Source of the DNA: Methylobacterium sp. E-066
Lineage (GTDB): Bacteria; Pseudomonadota; Alphaproteobacteria; Rhizobiales; Beijerinckiaceae
Direction: 5' to 3'
Length of the DNA stretch: 64,000 nucleotides
NCBI RefSeq assembly: GCF_022829635.1
Contig: NZ_JAKSYO010000193.1
Coordinates: forward strand, 1-64,000
Every line of letters starts with the position of its first letter. Within the stretch, counting starts at the first letter, position 1. The notes beneath the pieces are model-generated. The model saw nothing but the letters and a program-made list of their open reading frames with translations, made no database searches and had not been told where the DNA came from. A program made the translations under genes and the position numbers. Of this stretch, positions 60,325-64,000 are shown in pieces.

Positions 60325-62132
60325 GCTGCGGCCTTCAGGGCTGGCTGTTCCTCGGCGGCGTCCCGCAGGGCTTCGGCGCCGGTGCGGGCGGTGAAGGACT
60401 GGAAGCTCTCGTCCGGGCTTTCCCGGCGGGCCAGGTAGGTGCGCAGCAGCGCTTCGACGCGGAAGGGCGCGTCCTCGGCCTTCACGGCCTTCCAGATCTC
60501 GGTGCCGATCTTCGGGTTCTCGGCGAAGCCGCCGCCGACCACGATGTCGTAGCCCTCGACGGTGTCGCCCTCCTCGGAGACGACCACCTTGGCGCCGATC
60601 AGGCCGATATCGCCGATGTAGTGCTGGGCGCAGGAATGGTGGCAGCCGGTGAGGTGGACGTTCACCGGCACGTCGAGTTCGGTGACGGTGCGCTCGACAT
60701 GGTCGGCGATGATCAGCGCATGCCCCTTGGTGTCGGAGGCGGCGAACTTGCAGCCCCGGGCGCCAGTGCAGGCGACGAGGCCGGAGCGGATGCCGGCCGC
60801 CTTGATGGTAAGGCCGAGTTCGAGAATGCGGCTCTCGACTTCGGCAACCTTCGCGTCCGGAATCCCCGAAAAGATGAAGTTCTGCCAGACGGTGAGGCGG
60901 ATCTGGCCGTCGCCGCATTCGCGGGCGATCTCGGCGAGCGCGCGGACCTGATCGCTGGTCATCTTGCCGACCGGCAGGACCACGCCGATCCAGTTGAGGC
61001 CGGGCTGCTTCTGGGCGTGCACGCCGACATGGGCAAACCGGTCGGTGGGCCGGCGCGGCGCTACATGGGCGGGATCGACACGGTCGAGCTTGCGGCCGAG
61101 CTTGTCCTCGACGGCGGCGAGGTACTTGTCGAAGCCCCAGGCGTCGAGGACGTATTTCATCCGGCTCTTGTTGCGGTTGGTCCGGTCGCCGTTCTCGATG
61201 AACACCCGGATGATCGCGTCCGCCACCGCGTTGCAATCCTCGGGCTTGAGCACGATGCCGGTGTCGCGGGCGAGGTCCCGGTGGCCGGAGATGCCGCCGA
61301 GGACGAGGCGCATCCACACGCCCGGCGCCACCGCGGCACCCTCCAGCACCTCGACCGCCTGGAAGCCGATATCGTTGGTCTCCTCCAGGGTCGGCATCAC
61401 GCCGCCGCCGTCGAAGGCGACGTTGAACTTGCGCGGCAGGCCGTAGAGCGAGCGGTCGTTGATGATCCAGTTGTTCCAGGATTTCGCCAGCGGGCGGGTG
61501 TCCAGCAGCTCCTGGCTGTCGATGCCGGCCGTGGACGAGCCGGTGACGTTGCGGATGTTGTCGGCGCCCGAGCCGCGGGCGGTGAGGCCGATATCGACGA
61601 GCCCGTCGAGGAACGGCTGGGCGTGCTCGGGACTGATCTCGCGCACCTGGAGGTTGGCGCGCGTCGTCACGTGGACGTAGCCGCCGCCGTGCCGGTCGGC
61701 GAGGTCGGCGACGCCTGCGAACTGCCAATGGTGCAGGATGCCGTTGGGGATCCGCAGGCGGGCCATGTAGCTCACTTGGTTCGGGGCGACCCAGAACAGG
61801 CCGTGGTAGCGCCAGCGGAAATTGTCCTCGGGCTTGGGCTGCTTGCCCGCGGCCGCGTCCGCGATCAGCCGGTTATGGCCGTCGAACGGGTTCTCGGCGC
61901 GCTTCCACTTCTCCTGCTCGCAGAGCTTGCCGCCGTCCTTGACGGTCTTGTCCTGCGCCTTGAGGTGGATCGCGTCCGGCCCGGTGGGCTCGGCCGGCGC
62001 GGCCGGGCCCTGCCCGATCGCCAAGCCGCCGGTCAGGCGCGCCGCGGCGACGCCCGAGGCGAAGCCTTCGAGGTAGCGCTTCTGCTCGGGGTTGAAGCCG
62101 TCCGGGGCGGTCTGTGTGGTGGTCTCGGCCAT
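60321..62132 (-). CDS. nirA: Ferredoxin-type nitrite (or sulfite) reductase NirA
   Basis: A 603-residue siroheme enzyme. The NIR/SIR halves are seen in FRWRYHGLFWVAPNQVSYMARL and HVTTRANLQVREI. The [4Fe-4S]-siroheme ligands are CTGARGCKFAASDTKGHA and TGCHHSCAQHYIGDIGL near the C-terminus. The latter motif is standard, while CTGARGC replaces the more usual CTGNQFC. A long N-terminal region of about 120 residues precedes the core. The start at 62132 follows GGGAGG. With nasA, the FAD reductase and cysG nearby it should reduce nitrite to ammonia. Confidence 0.93.
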   Translation of the reverse strand: MAETTTQTAPDGFNPEQKRYLEGFASGVAAARLTGGLAIGQGPAAPAEPTGPDAIHLKAQDKTVKDGGKLCEQEKWKRAENPFDGHNRLIADAAAGKQPKPEDNFRWRYHGLFWVAPNQVSYMARLRIPNGILHHWQFAGVADLADRHGGGYVHVTTRANLQVREISPEHAQPFLDGLVDIGLTARGSGADNIRNVTGSSTAGIDSQELLDTRPLAKSWNNWIINDRSLYGLPRKFNVAFDGGGVMPTLEETNDIGFQAVEVLEGAAVAPGVWMRLVLGGISGHRDLARDTGIVLKPEDCNAVADAIIRVFIENGDRTNRNKSRMKYVLDAWGFDKYLAAVEDKLGRKLDRVDPAHVAPRRPTDRFAHVGVHAQKQPGLNWIGVVLPVGKMTSDQVRALAEIARECGDGQIRLTVWQNFIFSGIPDAKVAEVESRILELGLTIKAAGIRSGLVACTGARGCKFAASDTKGHALIIADHVERTVTELDVPVNVHLTGCHHSCAQHYIGDIGLIGAKVVVSEEGDTVEGYDIVVGGGFAENPKIGTEIWKAVKAEDAPFRVEALLRTYLARRESPDESFQSFTARTGAEALRDAAEEQPALKAAA

Positions 62133-62148
62133 CTGCGCCTCCCTGGAT

Positions 62149-62190
62149 CGCTCGCCGCCGAAGTGGATGCCGGTTCGGCGTAAGCGAGCG
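62149..62190. repeat. Short palindromic element, family C copy 2
   Basis: A near-identical copy of the element at 24126-24164: GCCGAA and TTCGGC arms around AGTGGATGCCGG, with outer CGCTCG / CGAGCG pairs. It lies in the gap between the FAD oxidoreductase gene and nirA, close upstream of the nirA ribosome site. Confidence 0.8.
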
Positions 62191-62235
62191 TGTGAAATCA
62201 AAGGCTTAGTACCCCCTGCCGATCGGCAGCGGGAA

Positions 62236-63504
62236 CTAAGCAGCCAATTGCTCGGGCGCCGGGCGCCCGAACATCAGATCATCGAGGTTCTCGACCGGAT
62301 CGCCGGAGCGGATCAGGCCCTTGCAGGCGCCCTGCTCGGCGATGTCGCCCACGAACACGGCGCCGATCAGCCGGCCCTCCCGCACCAGCAGCTTGCGGTA
62401 GAGCCCGGCCCCGGGATCGGACAGGACGATCGCCTCGGCATCCTCGGGGGTGTCCACGAGGCCGGCGGAAAAAACCGGCAGCCCGGAGACCTTGAGGCTG
62501 GTGGCGAGCGACGTGCCGGCATAGGCGGCGTTGTGGCCGGCGAGGTGCCGGGCCAGGGTGTCGGCCTGCTCGTAGGCCGGCTCGACCAGCCCGTAGATCA
62601 GGCCGCGATGCTCGGCGCATTCGCCGAGCGCGAAGACGCGCGAATCCGAGGTGGTCATCCGGTCGTCGACCTTGATGCCGCGGCCGATCTCCAGCCCCGC
62701 CCCCTGGGCCAGGGCTATCGAGGGGCGCACCCCCACCGACATCACCACGAGGTCGGCCGGCAGCACGGTCCCGTCGGCGAGGACGAGGCGCTCGACCTTG
62801 CCGTCGCCCTCGACCCGGGCTGTGTCGGCCTTGAGGATCACCCGGACGCCGCGGGCTTCCATGGCGCGCTTCACCAGACCGGCGGCGTGGTGATCGAGCT
62901 GGCGCTCCATCAGCCGGTCCATGACGTGGAGTAGCGTGGTGTCGACCCCCAGCCGCGCCAGCCCGACCGCAGCCTCGAGCCCGAGCAGGCCGCCGCCGAT
63001 GACGATTGCCCGGGCATGCTGCACGGCGGCCTTGCGGATCGCGGCCACGTCGGCGAGGTCGCGGAACGTGATGACGCCCGGCAGCTCCATGCCTGGCTTC
63101 GGCAGCCGGATCGGCAGGGAGCCGACGGCGAGGACCAGCTTGTCGAAGGGCAGGACATGGGTCTCGCCGACCATGACCAAGCTGTTCTCGCGGTCGATCT
63201 GGGTGACCGGGGCGCCGGTAATGAGGCGGATGCCGTGGGCGGCGTACCAGTCAAGGCCGCGGAACTCGCAGGCTGCCTCGTCGACTTCGCCGCCGAGCAG
63301 CGAGGAGAGCAGAACCCGGTTATAGGCCGCCTTCGGCTCGGCGCCGACGCAGGTGACGTCGAAGCGGCCAGGTGACCCTTCGGTCAGGCGCTCGAGGAAT
63401 CGAAGCGAGGCCATGCCGTTGCCGACCACGACGAGCCGCTCGCGTGGCAAGCCGGTCTCGGCGCGCGCATCGTGTGCGCTGGTGTCCATGGGGGATGTCG
63501 CCAT
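62236..63504 (-). CDS. NirB-like FAD-dependent NAD(P)H oxidoreductase of the nitrate operon
   Basis: A 422-residue flavoprotein. RLVVVGNGMASLRFLERL is the FAD-binding GxGxxA motif, and AIVIGGGLLGLEAAVGLARLG the NAD(P)H site. TTSDSRVFALGECAEHRG is the second FAD motif. It corresponds to the first part of NirB/NasB (without the siroheme domain) and could supply electrons to NasA. It is the first gene after the regulated leader at 63558-63682, so it heads the operon: oxidoreductase, nirA, CysJ-like reductase, nasA, probably cysG. An in-frame ATG at 63489 is an alternative start. Confidence 0.9.
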   Translation of the reverse strand: MATSPMDTSAHDARAETGLPRERLVVVGNGMASLRFLERLTEGSPGRFDVTCVGAEPKAAYNRVLLSSLLGGEVDEAACEFRGLDWYAAHGIRLITGAPVTQIDRENSLVMVGETHVLPFDKLVLAVGSLPIRLPKPGMELPGVITFRDLADVAAIRKAAVQHARAIVIGGGLLGLEAAVGLARLGVDTTLLHVMDRLMERQLDHHAAGLVKRAMEARGVRVILKADTARVEGDGKVERLVLADGTVLPADLVVMSVGVRPSIALAQGAGLEIGRGIKVDDRMTTSDSRVFALGECAEHRGLIYGLVEPAYEQADTLARHLAGHNAAYAGTSLATSLKVSGLPVFSAGLVDTPEDAEAIVLSDPGAGLYRKLLVREGRLIGAVFVGDIAEQGACKGLIRSGDPVENLDDLMFGRPAPEQLAA

Positions 63505-63557
63505 CTCTGGATCGCGTCTGGAACCTCGAGTGCAGGATCGTCGGCGGACCGCCCACG

Positions 63558-63620
63558 AAAAAGCCGCTGCCGGTCATCCCCCGGGCAGGCTTTAAGCCTC
63601 AGGAGAACCGGATCAGCGGC
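63558..63620 (-). terminator. Intrinsic terminator in the nitrate operon leader
   Basis: On the minus strand, GCCGCTGATCCGG (63620-63608) can pair with CCGGCAGCGGC (63573-63563) with a two-base AT bulge; five Ts follow at 63562-63558. The loop holds a small AGGCTTAAAGCCT hairpin. It lies 54 bases before the first ATG of the operon, so transcription would stop before the genes unless the hairpin is prevented. Confidence 0.75.
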
Positions 63621-63653
63621 CTCGCTGACGGCGCTGCCCGTCGTCGTTGACGG
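63613..63653 (-). promoter_or_regulatory. Tandem hexaloop hairpins, probable ANTAR (NasT/NasR-type) antiterminator
   Basis: Hairpin 1 (63653-63638) is CCGUC-AACGAC-GACGG, a five-pair stem with a six-base loop having A at position 1 and G at position 4, as ANTAR proteins require. After nine bases comes hairpin 2 (63628-63613), UCAGC-GAGGCC-GCUGA, again a five-pair stem with a six-base loop (G at positions 1 and 4). Hairpin 2 shares eight bases with the 5' arm of the terminator, so the two structures exclude each other. Confidence 0.65.
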
Positions 63654-63666
63654 ACGCGAGTATCAA

Positions 63667-63682
63667 AGCAGATCCCATGCCA
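63667..63682 (-). promoter_or_regulatory. Probable sigma54 promoter of the nitrate operon
   Basis: The minus strand reads TGGCATGGGATCTGCT, with GG and GC at the correct -24/-12 spacing of the consensus TGGCACG-N4-TTGC. The predicted start point (about 63656) lies about three bases before the first hexaloop hairpin. Nitrate assimilation is often under NtrC/sigma54 control. Confidence 0.6.
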
Positions 63683-64000
63683 AGCGCGGGGCGCAGTTCC
63701 AAGTTATTACAAGTGTTGATCAAATGTCGCCGTCACAGAGGCGCCCTCGCGCTATGAGGGGCGAGACCGCACTGCACAAAAAGCAGGCGGGCGGTCGCTT
63801 AAACGATCAGCGCGGCGGCAAGGGAGGGTGTCTGGGCTACCGTTTGATCATCGGAGACCGAGAGCGGCCAGATGGTTTTACGCCGTCATCGCAGGCGCAG
63901 CGAAGCGGCGAAGAGATGCTGCACCTGGAGATCGTGCGCCGCGCTGAGTTGCCTCGCTAGGACCGGGAGGTCCGCGACAACAAGGTCCAACCCTCCACCT
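63683..64000. other. Region upstream of the nitrate operon, no supported gene
   Basis: About 320 bases to the window edge. An open frame ends at 63960 on the plus strand but shows no family resemblance. Its 3' part (CGTCATCGCAGGCGCAGCGAAG, at about 63889, split and diverged) looks like a degenerate end of repeat family B. The AT-rich part at 63700-63730 may hold binding sites for the sigma54 activator. Confidence 0.45.

Noticed and set aside
63472..63960. 162-residue plus-strand frame upstream of the nitrate operon
   Set aside because: It runs antisense over the leader hairpins and promoter, has no family resemblance, and its end overlaps a degenerate repeat.

Overview
The window looks like chromosomal DNA of a high-GC alphaproteobacterium of the Rhizobiales, most probably Methylobacterium or Methylorubrum. 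This rests on gene content and order (liv operon with a small membrane gene, secDF followed by Mth938 and phytoene-synthase-like genes, serS-surE-pcm, an NasA/NirA nitrate operon), on roughly 70% GC, and on several families of palindromic intergenic repeats. I saw no rRNA, tRNA, CRISPR array, phage or insertion sequence. The DNA is mostly dense, ordinary chromosome.

Layout: 1-1459 is a chemotaxis receptor cut by the window edge. 1.9-5.4 kb holds glyoxalase I, a histidine phosphatase, a conserved gene with an apparent frameshift, and a NicO-type metal exporter with its DUF1007 partner. 5.5-7.9 kb has an orphan glutamate-type binding protein and the dicarboxylate carrier DctA. 8.1-13.8 kb is a complete branched-chain amino acid ABC operon (livHMGF, DUF6867, livJ). 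14.1-17.7 kb is a glutamate/aspartate ABC operon (gltI-J-K-L), with a hairpin and a repeat between the binding protein and the permeases. 17.7-22.2 kb carries BrnT/BrnA, a double-domain gamma-carbonic-anhydrase-like protein, MoaE, an AI-2E family transporter and a short BLUF photoreceptor. 22.8-29.9 kb holds an amidase, an extensin-family lipoprotein, a ParD-tail fragment, RNase T2, RlmJ and a porin. 30-42 kb holds an NlpD-like LytM protein, two YidB-like proteins, an alpha/beta hydrolase, yajC-secD-secF, two homologues of complex I assembly factors, pcm, surE and serS. 42-53.7 kb is mixed housekeeping: OsmC, DUF815 ATPase, dUTPase, CoA-ester lyase, DUF429, Nudix, beta carbonic anhydrase, DUF4142, acyltransferase, Usp, HIT, NudC and cupin. 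54-63.5 kb is a minus-strand assimilatory nitrate operon: FAD oxidoreductase, nirA, a flavodoxin-less CysJ-like reductase with an Fe-S domain, nasA and cysG.

Most interesting: (1) the nitrate operon leader has a sigma54-type promoter, two hexaloop hairpins and an intrinsic terminator in mutually exclusive arrangement, as expected for ANTAR (NasT-type) antitermination. (2) The tandem gamma-CA-like protein has its three zinc histidines divided between its two domains in just the way one inter-subunit site would need. (3) SerS carries an in-frame insertion of about 50 residues in lower-GC DNA. (4) Six copies of a 111-123 bp palindromic repeat occur, two of them inside operons (gltI/gltJ and secD/secF).
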